Shown piece after piece: positions 46,332 through 57,007 of a stretch of 64,000 bases of DNA (position 1 is the first letter of the stretch; the number at the start of each line of letters is the position of its first letter). The notes under the pieces are model-generated. The model saw only the letters and a list, made by a program, of their open reading frames with translations, was not told the origin of the DNA and made no database searches. The DNA is taken from contig WOAB01000040.1 of assembly GCA_027886185.1 (NCBI GenBank), positions 6,014,001 through 6,078,000 on the forward strand, in the 5' to 3' direction. The translations under genes and the position numbers were made by a program. Source of the DNA: Rheum nobile (lineage: Eukaryota > Streptophyta > Magnoliopsida > Caryophyllales > Polygonaceae).

Positions 46332-49300
46332 ATGGCGGGTGCTTCCAACGGCGACGTGCTTGGCGGTTCGGCGGCCGGCGCGAATCCGGCGGTAGTCGGC
46401 GACCTTGGCGGTTCGGCAGGCGGCGCGAATCCGGGTGGCTTGAATCCGGTGGAGGGCTGTTCGGCGTTGGTGGATACGGGGGTGGGTATTGGTGGTGGGT
46501 CAGAGGCCGTGGCTAGCGGGGGTGGGCCGGTGGCGGTGGAAGCCGTGGCTGGAGGCGGTGGACTGGTGGCGTTGGTGGCCGTGGGCAGGTGGCAGTGGAG
46601 GTCGTGGCTAGCGGCGGTGAATCGAAGGCGGTAGCTGGCGGCGACGAATCGGAGGCGGTGGCTGGCGGCGGCGACACAGAAATGGTGGAGGCGGCGGCCG
46701 GAGGCGATGCCGTGGAGGTTCGGAATAACCGGGGAGGAGGGAGACTTTGTGGCACAAGTGGTAGGATCATATTATCGGGCGAATTCCGTACCCGAGCTGG
46801 GGCATGAGTTCGAGGGCTCGCAGCTACTACTGCCGTCGATGGTTCGACTCTTGCACATGGAGGGGACAATGTCGAGACCCCATCAGTTACTCGTCAGTGG
46901 GGCAGCCAAGCGGTATGTATTTTTGGAATGTTTAAATTATATTTTTGACATAATTTATATTTTAGATATTGTTTAAATTAGTTTAGAAATAGTTTACGAA
47001 TTTACTGATGAAAATAATTATGAAATTAAGTTTGGTATAAATTTTGTATTTAGATATGAAAATAGTACATTTAAATAGTTTAGAAATCGAGAATTATGAT
47101 ATAAACAGTAAATTAGTTGATAGAAAAATTAAGAATAGATTTAAATATACTTTTTAAATACTTATTGAAAATAGAAATAAAATGAATTAGAATTAATAAA
47201 AGAGAATTACAAGAATTTAGAATTAAAATGAATTAGAATAAATAAAAATAACTAAAACTAAATTAGAATAAATAGAAAAATTAATCTTAAAATGTAATAA
47301 ATTAAATAAATAATTGATAAAACTTAATAAAATGTAATAAATTATTACACAAGATATATTTTAAATTAGCTAAATTGTAAATTAGAGTAAATTAGAATTA
47401 ATTATAATAAATTAGAATAAACTAGTATAAATTATAATTAAATTAGAATAAATTAAAATTACATTAGAATAAATTTCAATTAAGTTAAATTAAATTTAAT
47501 GATTAAAATAACATTGTAATAAATTTAAATTAAATTAAAATTAAATTAATGATTAAACTTACATTATAATAAATTACTAAAATGAATCTAATGTATATTA
47601 ATAATATGTAATTTTAGGGTGTATGGGATTTCTTTTCTTCGTTGTCGGTGAGAAATCTGACGCCGAAGCGACGTTCGAGGCAAAGATGTGGTGTGACTGA
47701 GTCGGCACATCAGCGGGCGGCGCTTGTTAGCAGTGATATTTTAGATGTTGCATAGCCGTCCTCACTACCCGTCCACGATGATGTGGTCATGGAGGACGTC
47801 CACATTTCTCCTCGGTTCCCGTCGGATGACGATGATGATGATGGGGACGACTTGGATCGGGATTATGTGGAGTCTTTCGATCCTATTCTGACGGCCGAGG
47901 ACTTAGGTATGGATGACGCTGCCCCTACGACTTCTGGCCGGATTTTGAGTTCAGTTCCCTCTTCCCCTCCCTTTTTTGAGTCGGTTCCGGATATCACTCT
48001 CGCACCAGCTCCTGCATTGGATATTGCAGCAGGTCCCATTTTAGGGACCGCTCCTTGGATGTCAGGAGGGCCACGAGTACTTGCACTCCTTGTTAGCTAC
48101 CCGACCCATATCGCAAAGGCGATATGGGAGCTGACCGGTCTTCATGCGGCTGCTGCTGCGGACGCTCTTGCTGCATCGTTCGATCCCGCTGCCCCTCCGG
48201 CTAGGGCATGCGATAGGTGACGCATGAGGGGACACATGAGGGGATGCAGAGTTCGGGCTCCTGCCGAGGATGCCCCTGCCGGGGATCCTCCTCTTAGAGG
48301 ACGTCAACGCCACCAGGCCGAGCAAGATTTGGTACGTATTTATGGTTTAACCATTACATATTGGTTTTTCATATTTATTTTAACTTATATTGATAATTAT
48401 TTTTTTGTTTCAGACGATGAAGGTTCTGAAGGTGCACGTCCGGAAGGCACATTATCAAACTCTCAAGGAGCACATTATAGAGGGCCCGGATACGTGGTGG
48501 GATACTGCACAACGCAACGACATCACTTTTCTGGGGTCGCTTGAGTACAGGAGGATGGACTCTTGCCTGATTTTGGCATTTGTCGAGCAATGGCACCCCA
48601 GAACGAACTCGTTCCATTTCCCGTAGGGGAGATGACGATCACATTGCACGATGTGCATCAGATTCTCGGGTTGCCCATTGACGGCAGGAGCATGACTTCC
48701 GGGATGGACGACGGGGAGGTCAGACATCGCATTGCCACAACATTCGGTCTCGAGTTGACCGACATTGCACGTTGGTACACAAATGGCGGTATTCCATTGG
48801 CTTTCCTCACTACCCGACTGAGCGCCATAATGCAGGTCGCCGAGAGAGATGAGGGACTCATTGCATCTTTCTACCTGCTTACTCTTCTCGGCATGATTGT
48901 CTTGGTGGACAAGTCGACGAATGTCGTGAAGCACAAGTGGATGGCACCCCTGTTTGACCATGAGATCACCGAATGCTATGCATAGGGAGCAAGTGTCTTG
49001 GCCGTTCTGTATAGGAACCTGGGAGAGGCTTTGCGTCGTGGGGCACAGGGCATTGGCGGTTGTGGGCTCCTTCTGATGGTAGGTTTTAATATCGGGTCGT
49101 TTATAACATATTATTGTTTTAATTACTAATTTTAATTTTTGTTTTGCAGGCTTGGATTTGGGCATACTTTTTCCATTTCCAAGGACATCATGTGATGGAC
49201 CTGGAGGCGATGGCGGACACTCGGGCAGCCATGAGAGACGGCAAAGAGGTGCCCCAAGGAAAGGATCCAGAGCGATTGGTCTCCATACGCCGCATCCTGG

Positions 49301-50197
49301 ACGGGATCAGATACGAGGAGGTAATTTATAACTATTCAATTGGACGTCTTTTTGATATAATGTAACGTACATTCAATATTTACTTACAGATACGTTGGAC
49401 CCCATGGCCCGTTTTGGACGTCCATGCACCCTTGTACGCGCCTTCGCGATTTCGAGGCATATAATAGTGCCTTACTTTGCAGGAGCCGTAACTTTCGGAC
49501 CGCGTCCTCAGGCAATTCAAATACGTATAAGGGATCCCGCAGGTGCCACCTGAGCCCATTCGTGTCGTTCGACAGTTCGATCTGCGATACTACGATGTGT
49601 CCTTTGAGCCGAACCTTTTAGACACGTGGGATGTCGATCCGAGACCTCTCATTGAGCTGGACGTGCTGCAGGCGACGTCATTTTGGGACGTCACTGATGA
49701 CTATTTGGATTGGCTGGACGAGGTGCCTCACATGCTTGTTGATCCCAGGTCGCCCAGGCAGGATCGTCCGACCGAGCCTGTCCATCCAGCTCCTCCGGTC
49801 GACACTCTTACGGTAAGATAATTTCGTTTACTTTTTTAGTTCTTGTTGTTATCTATTTTTTTCCTAATGCATATTATTATCAATAAAGCGGAGCCAGTTA
49901 GTTTCCGGTGAGATGCGTAGATTTCTCCTAGTGCCAGAGAGTAGCCCAATAGAATTTGTTGCGCTGGTCGAACCATGGTTTCACCAGTTGACTGATCAGA
50001 CTAGACCGATGTCCCCCGCCCCACCACATGCATCCCAGTTGATTCGGGATTCTGTGCACGAGGAAGGTCAGTGGAGTGGGGTCGGTTCATCCTCGAGGAC
50101 GACGGCTGAGCGGGAAGCAGATGAGCGCGAGGCTCGTGATCGGGAGGTGGCTGAGCGTGTACAGAGATCGTTGGATGACTCTAGCGAAGATGATTAG
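46332..50197 (+). pseudogene. Plant mobile domain (MAIL/aminotransferase-like) gene of the MULE
   Basis: Model with introns 46912-47619, 48332-48413, 49079-49149, 49321-49389 and 49813-49888, all GT-AG. Exon 1 (ATG 46332) is Gly/Ala/Val-rich low complexity. Exon 2 is acidic (DDDDDDGDDLDRD). The plant mobile domain spans about 48420-49620: GSLEYRRMDSCLILAFVEQW, GEMTITLHDVHQILGLPIDG, ASFYLLTLLGMIVLVD, SVLAVLYRNLGEALRR, AWIWAYF, and VRQFDLR. The last exon is charged and ends at TGA/TAG 50195-50197. Damage: TAG 47753-47755, TGA 48218-48220, frame change at about 48622, TAG 48983-48985 (Trp expected), frame changes in 49440-49560. The family acts in gene silencing and development in Arabidopsis (MAIN, MAIL1). 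The role inside transposons is unknown. Confidence 0.8.
46915..47619 (+). other. Very AT-rich intron of the mobile-domain gene
   Basis: Built of irregular AATTAGAATAAATTA-like units. Donor AAGCG|GTATGT, acceptor AATTTTAG|GGTGT. Confidence 0.55.
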
Positions 50198-52781
50198 TCC
50201 TATCTTTGTATTTATGGATGTTTTTATGTACTGACATTTCATGTATAACTATGGTCTTTAGTTTATTTGTACTGATAACTCGACACTTCTTTTATTTTGT
50301 CGTTTTTGTTTATCGCTTCTATTGCATGATATAACTATAGGATATAACCATAGTATATACCTACAGTATCAAACAATATTATATAACTATAAGATATAAC
50401 ATACCCTAAACCCTACCCTAAATTCAAAAAAAATGTCCCCTCATTGATGCGCCAATACCAGGCGCATTATAACCTTGGCATTGCGGCCTCACTTGGCGTG
50501 CAGGACGCCTTCAATTGGTGTAGAGCGCACCCTTTTGTGGCACGTAGTTTGAGGGAGATTTGATTTTTTTGTTGGGTATAGGGTTTAGGGTATTAGGGTT
50601 TAGGGTTGCATATATTATAGTATAATGTACGATATTTCCGAGTTTAACCACATAAAGAATAGTAACTACATAAGAAACTTGGAGTTTTGCCAAAGTAATG
50701 ATTCAGTAGTATTTTCAGTTTCCATACGTGTATCTATAGTTTGTTTGTTCTTGAGGATATTCACTACATCGGAAACTTAGAGTTCTATAAAAAAAATACC
50801 AAATGTAATCAATTTTAATAAATTCGGTCCCTAAACTCCTCTGCCAAATCATCGGTACCTGAACTCCATCAGTGTATTCCTTAGAGCTGCATACGTTTTT
50901 AAAACATTCGTTCCATATACACGTACTCACTAAACCTATATTATACGAAACCCTAAACCTTAAAACCCTAAACCCTACACCCAAAAAATTCTTGCAAATC
51001 ACTCTCACAACCGGCACGCCTCCAAGAGGCACACGGAACCATAAACCCTTAAACCCTGAAAAACCATAATGCGACATTTTTTGTCATTTTGCTATGCGCC
51101 ATCCTTAGACGTGCCGTCTTTTGTGAGGGAGATTTGGTTTTTGATTTTTGATTTTTGGGTATAAGGTTTAGGGTTTATGGTATCATAGATTATAGTATAA
51201 TATATGATATTTCTGGGTTTAGGGTGCATAAAAGATATTCAATATGTATATATGGCCCGAATGTTTTTGAAATATTCATGATCAGAATCAGAACTAGAAT
51301 TAGAATCAGGTACATCTATGACTTCAATAGAAGAACTAAAAGATATAACTATTGAATACGACATATGATGTATCTATTGAATATAATCATATGATATAAA
51401 TATAGAATATAATCATATGATATAACTATAAGGAATTCGTTGAGAGAGACGGAGATGCGAAAGAATAGAGCTACCCACTACTAGGGTTTGGAACATTCGG
51501 GCCATATATATGTACTCACTATCCTTTATGCGGATTAAACCCATAAATATTTCACACTACCCTATATTATACAAAACCCTAAACCCTAAAACCCTAAACC
51601 CTACACCCAAAAAATTCTTGCAAATCACTCTCAATACCGACACGCCTCTAAGAGGCGCACAAAACCCTAAACCCTAAAACCCTTAAAAACCTTAATGGAC
51701 ATTTTTTGTCGTTTTGTTGTGCACCATCCTCAAGCGTGCCGTCTTCTGTGAGGGAGATTTGGTTTTTGATATTTGGGTATTGGGTTTAGGGTTTAGGTTT
51801 TAGGGTATCATAGATTATAGTATAATATATGATATTTCTGGGTTTAGGGTGCATAAAGGATATTCAATATGTATATATGGCCCGAATGTTTTTGAAATAT
51901 TCATGATCAGAATCAGAACTAGAATCAGAATCAGGTACATCTATGACTTTAATAGAAGACCTAAAAGATATAACTTCTGAATACGACATATGAAATAACT
52001 ATTGAATGAAATCATATGATATAACTATAGAATATAATCATATGATATAACTATAGGGAATTCGTTGAGAGAGGCAGAGCTGCGAAAGAATGGAGCTATA
52101 CTTTAAGATTTGGATTGTCTTTTTTCAGGTAAGGGTTTTGGGTTTTAGGGTTAAACCCTAAACCCAGAAATCTAAAGGTTATGAGAGAGCTCAGCAAAAT
52201 CCACAAGAAATTCATTGAGAGAGACATATCTGCGAAGGAAAGGAGCTAGCCACTACTAGGGTTTGGAACAAGGATCCCTAAAAACATTCGGGCCATATAT
52301 ACGTACTGAATATCCTTTATGTACCCTAAACCCAAAAATATCCTACACTACCCTATAATCTATAATACCCTAAACCCTATACCCAAAAAAAGGCAATCCA
52401 AGGGCTTGGCGCGCCATGATATGGCGTGCCCGAGTCTATGCGCCCCTTTGTGGCGCATGAAGAGATGTGAGGGAGATTTTGTGAGGGAGATTTAGGGTAT
52501 AGGGTTTAGGATTTTAGGGCTTAGGGTTTAGGGTATTATAGATTATAGGGTAGTGTATGATATTTTTGGATTTAGGGTGCATAAAGGATATTCAGTACGT
52601 ATATATGGCTCGAATGTTTTAGGGATTCTTGTGTGGAATAGATTCTGAAGGGAAGTGGGCCAATGTCAAAACTGGAGACGCTAGAAATTATACACTTGGA
52701 AATCATACATTTGCAAACTTTTGTACTCATATACAACATTTGTTGTTGTTTTATACATCCAATATCACTAAGGTCAATCAA
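50198..52781. repeat. MULE intergenic region: telomere-like repeats and a tandem duplication
   Basis: Many runs of CCCTAAA and TTTAGGG in both directions (about 50401, 50580, 50950, 51575, 51665, 51782, 52141, 52371, 52500). A unit of about 620 bp is duplicated in tandem (about 50988-51607 and 51608-52230; shared CAAAAAATTCTTGCAAATCA and GCCCGAATGTTTTTGAAATA). GGCGCGCC-type repeats recur at about 50445-50530 and 52405-52460. No gene. Confidence 0.75.
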
Positions 52782-55700
52782 CTAAACTAGAGAATTAGGT
52801 GGACGATTATATTTGGTGCAGTATTCTGAAAACACTCTAAAGCTCGACTCAAAGGCTGCATCCCAACCATTGATGCTTTGGTCCCTGTAGTAGCGCCAGG
52901 CGTACGGAGGGGGAGGTAGTGGAGAGCCTTCCTTGATCCATACCTACAAACACAATAATTAACCTTAATTAGACTAAACAAATGAGCAATTACATCGAAA
53001 TAGTTTATAAACAGTAAGCTTTACTGGTATGAAGTGGTCCCCGTTCTCCACGTGGGCCATCGTCAATATTTTCTTTGGAGGGTCGGGGCTTGTGTCAGAC
53101 GCCTTCATTGGTAAGAACAAGCACGGACCATCCCAGGACAAGAAGGTCAGCGCAACTTGATAAGTCGTGGCAAACACTAAACCAATCAGGGGCATATCAA
53201 GCTAGTAGTCTGAGGAGCAAGGACTGATGATATACTTCACTTGAAACATAAGTTCCTCATAGGTCAACCCCGGCCGTAGTCTAGGAATTATTGGCATGTA
53301 TACATTTGGGTTGTCAAATAAGTCTGCCCCCAGCTGGTGTCGAACTTTGGGGTACTCATTCTCTTCCATGCCCAACAGTACAACTAGTGTCCGATACCCA
53401 CAATGTCTGTCTGGACGTACATCTCTAGCCCCCTTAATGTACGGATACCAAAAGTAATCCATATTTTTAACCCTAAAGTCCACCCCCATATGAACAATGG
53501 GTTGTTCATCGAACTGCGACGCAGACCATTCGGGTTGGGATTGACTCCTAATGTCGGACGAAACTAGACTTGGTTCCTTTTTAAGGCGACCCCGACCTCT
53601 ACCTTGGCTCCCATTGGTCTTCTCATTTGCCTTCTCCTTCTCATACTCCTCCAACTCGTCCTTTCTGTGCTCAAACAAGCTCGGATGCCTCGTGGTGTCA
53701 TACTTCTTGGAACCCTTTGACCTTCCTTTTGCAATGATCCATGTCGGCTCCTTCAACGAACATTCATGCGGAAACTCCAAGTCATAATACAACTCACCTA
53801 GTTGGTTTAATTTTTCTCGTCCCAAATCCTTTTCCTCCAATCTCGCGTACATGTAACGCACCTTCAACTTTGAATGGCACATCCGTACATTGTCCTGAGT
53901 GGGCACATTTGTTGTTGGAATCCCTTCCCATAGCAGTTGTTTCCAAAAGTCGTGTACTTCATCCGGCACGATTGGGGTCCCCGTAATGATGGCATTTGCA
54001 ACTCTGTGGACGCACGGCAGGCCAAAGCAATCTCTCACCCACTGATTAGTGAAATCTTCAGAATATTCCTCCTTCACTATCTGATCATACATACCCAACA
54101 ACAAATCGAAGCACCTGTCCGATAATTTGTAGAATAACCTTGCAAACGCCATTCTTACTTCTGACACAACGTTTTCATCAAAAAACGTTGGTCGTGTCGT
54201 CCTTGACATCTCCAAGCTCGCCCTCACCTGCTAAATTTGAATTGTGACCGCATGGTGGATCCTCACGGACACTCTATTAAAGCCACCTCTACTAGAACAC
54301 AAAATGTCCTTCAACACCGTATGCATACCCTCAACGCTATCAAAACAGGTAAACGGACTCGTGTTATAACACTTTAATGAGACCCAATATTAATAATCAA
54401 CTAAACATTGGTCAAGCGATACCTATTTGAATTCCGCATGAAGAAGTGAAGATGACGATCCGTCCATGCTCTTACTATGTTTTCCTTGTATGAAATGAGC
54501 CACTCCCTCTCAACGTATCCAACGAGGCCATTATGCCACGATTTCCTCAATCTGCCCAGCCTCTCTTCGTATCTTTCTTTAGTGGTTGAACACCAAAGTC
54601 CCCAGCATTGGTCCGCACAAGACTTCACTTTCTCACTGTTCTTCAGGATTGGGGAAACATATGCCTCGATGTTGTGTTTAATATGCACCCAACACAAAAG
54701 GTGTTGCACTTTCCCTTCGAAGACTATATGAATTGCTTTGATGAGGGACTTTTATCGATCTATCATTATAACCGCAGACATTACTCCCAACTCATCAAAC
54801 AGTTGCTGAAGATGTTTCATGATGAACTTGTAATGCATAACCTTTCCCCCTCGGGTAAATGCATAGGCAATGTTGAACGTCTAGTGAGTGCAAGTAAAAC
54901 CAACAATTTCCACCAATGGCATATCATACCTGTACAAAAGATAAAATATTGTTCGTTAAAAATTAAAGAACCAAAATTAAGTACATAGATAAAGCTACTA
55001 TTATATTAAAATGTAATGCATACCTATTTGTCTTGTAGGTGGCGTCAATAACTACCACATATGGGAACATCTTCAATAGGTGTCGCGAGTCCGGATGAGC
55101 AAAAAATAGGATATCCACCTCACCCGTTGACTTCTTCCTCAGAGGACGAACTACATAGTTATTTCTTTCAAAACATTTAGAGTCCACTGGGTAACCGTCA
55201 ATTCCCCACGATCCTCATACTGGATCTTTTGCAAATAGTTCGTAACCTGCTTCATGGATGTTACATTGCCGGGAAAAAAGTCCTCTAATATGCAACAATA
55301 CATTTCGGCCCCATGAAATGTTCATCCAAGCTCTTAACCACGAGCTGCTCATCGGGGGTCATTCTACCCATGTATACATGCCCAATGAAGCTAGTCGGAA
55401 GTGCATGGTTGTGACGACCTTCTATCACATCCAAGATCCATTTATGAGTAGTCGCCCTGGCTTTTTCTTCAACCGAACTCCATACAACTCAAATTTTCAT
55501 CCCCACTTCTTCGATCTAGTTTTACGATAATCTCAACTCTCTTTTTCGGATCTTCTTCATTAACTTTTGGCCTTCTCGATCTATATATACCGTACTGCTC
55601 GCAAGTCAAACTAATCATTCTCTCATTTGAGTTACGAGTGACCAGAACAATTATCAAATCTTTTGCCTTCTGCATAGCCCAATCAGCCAATTCATGGCGA

Positions 55701-56126
55701 CTATCCCACATTAGGCTAGTACGAAATACAACTCCATAGTCTCTTTCCTATACATGTTTGCATAATCACAAATGATTTAGAAAATCTAGATTATAATTTC
55801 AACACTAACCACAAAATCTTTTTTTCTTACACCTAGTAGTTCATACCTAATGATGCATTACTAAGGTTACGAAACTAACTACGTACGTAATGTAAACCAT
55901 AATTTAGGATTTTCAAAATTATTTCAACACTAACAACGAAATTGTCGCTCGAACGCCCATCGCCATCCTCTCCGCTCGAGTGACAATCGTCATCGTCTCC
56001 TTCATCTCCTCCGCTCGAGTGACAATCATCATCGTCTCCATTCGCTTGCCAATCATCATCGTCTCCATTCGCTTGCCAATCATCATCGTCTCCGCTCGAG
56101 TGTCAATCGTCACTAGTATGAGACAT
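52782..56126 (-). pseudogene. MULE transposase fused to an OTU-like cysteine protease domain
   Basis: Starts at ATG 56126 with a strongly acidic tandem repeat (DDDDWQANG units, 55925-56112), then a FAR1/MuDR-type N-terminal block (about 55469-55711, WDSRHELADWAMQKAKDL, LTCEQYGIYRS). A MULE transposase core follows (ILFFAHPDSRHLL, FPYVVVIDATYKTNRY with the first catalytic Asp, about 54990-55185; LLCWVHIKHNI, about 54690). Next is a short SWIM-like region (CFGLPCVHRVANAI, about 54020), then an OTU-like domain: PDRHCGYRTLVVLLG (Cys site, about 53390), WDGPCLFLPM, and AHVENGDHFIPV (His site, about 53040). The last exon (52946-52782) ends at TAG 52782-52784. Damage includes TGA at 56103-56105 (codon 8) and several frame breaks at 54230-55470. 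OTU proteases remove ubiquitin; in a transposon the role is unknown. Confidence 0.75.
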
Positions 56127-56139
56127 TTTTGTTAAGGGT

Positions 56140-56454
56140 ATTTTGGATATGGAGTCGAGAGAGGAAGAAATCAGATATTTGTATGGTGAGGTTTAGCCAT
56201 TGGAAAATTATGACCGTTGGTACGCCTCCATCTGGCACACTAACGGTCGTATTTTTCAAAACGGTCAAATCTTGTACACCAAACGGTGGCGTACCACTCT
56301 GGTGAGCCAAATGGAGGCGCACCAGTGCGCCAGAATAAGACGTCCCAATGTTGTGTGCCATATTTGGGCGCATAGGCTGTATGTCTTTGTTGCACATTTC
56401 TTACTGTTTTACTCCCTACACGCCTTCTTTTGGCGCACCAATGTGCACGATATT
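56140..56454. repeat. Right subterminal repeat cluster
   Basis: The same unit as at the left end: GTACGCCTCC, GGTGGCGTACCA, GGAGGCGCACCAGTGCGCCAG, TGTGCCATATTTGGGCGCAT, TTTTGGCGCACCAATG. Denser than the left side. Confidence 0.6.
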
Positions 56455-56504
56455 TTATGGCGCACCAATCCGCGTGCGAAAAAATAAAAAACCGCGTGTA
56501 TATA
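56455..56504 (-). repeat. Right terminal inverted repeat of the MULE
   Basis: Reverse complement matches 45932-45981. Confidence 0.8.
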
Positions 56505-57007
56505 ACGCCCTCGTTATATTTTCACGAGTTGTAGCAAAGATGATATGGGTTGTCCTTGTGGATGTTGGAAGTAGGCCTTGTTCTTATATTCAAAGAGCTT
56601 AGATGGATTTTCACTGCCAGTGGGCCAGAGCGTAATTGGCCCATTCTCTTTGGGGCATATATTAGTAGACAAGTACTTTCCGGCCAGTTGTGCTCATAAT
56701 CACTTCTTATTTTCAAAGAGACTCTTGGGCAAAACCCAAGCTGTAATTAGAATGGCCCAAATAGATACCATAATTACATAATCTACTCCTAATGCTTTCT
56801 TGTCCTGCTCCAACAAACATCATTTTTTCTATAACATGCATGTCGATTGTCGAGTACGTTTATTCTGCTAGGTGGCATTTGTTTCCTTGCAATTCAACCA
56901 ATCTATAAGATTGCGCGGGAGACCGCTGGTTGATAAACCTTGTTTCGCAGCAACCCAAGCTATCAAGCTGGCCCCATCGAGGAAGCTTAAACTTTTCCCA
57001 CATATAT
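56505..57007. other. Unique flank between MULE and LINE
   Basis: No gene. The open frame that begins at 56930 is host sequence until the LINE starts after 57007. The last 16-19 bases are the LINE target site. Confidence 0.6.

Larger units (their letters stand above)
45932..56504. mobile_element. MULE with plant-mobile-domain gene and transposase-OTU gene
   Basis: The ends form a terminal inverted repeat of about 50 bp: left TATATACACGCAAGTTTTTA and right (reversed) TATATACACGCGGTTTTTTA, continuing into GCACGCG.ATTGGTGCGCCAT. The repeat may extend outward to a GGG start at 45923 and 56510. No clean 9-bp target duplication was found with either choice. Two convergent genes lie inside. The minus-strand gene has MULE transposase hallmarks, and the plus-strand gene is a plant mobile domain protein, a family known to travel with MULEs. 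Confidence 0.8.

Noticed and set aside
46513..46869. 118-codon Pro/Ser-rich minus frame
   Set aside because: Shadow of the Gly-rich exon 1 of the mobile-domain gene.
45914..56522. 9-bp target duplication for the MULE
   Set aside because: Neither choice of outer border gives matching 9-mers, so no duplication is claimed.
56930..57007. ATG-start of the LINE reverse transcriptase frame
   Set aside because: This part is host DNA left of the LINE insertion point shown by the target duplication.
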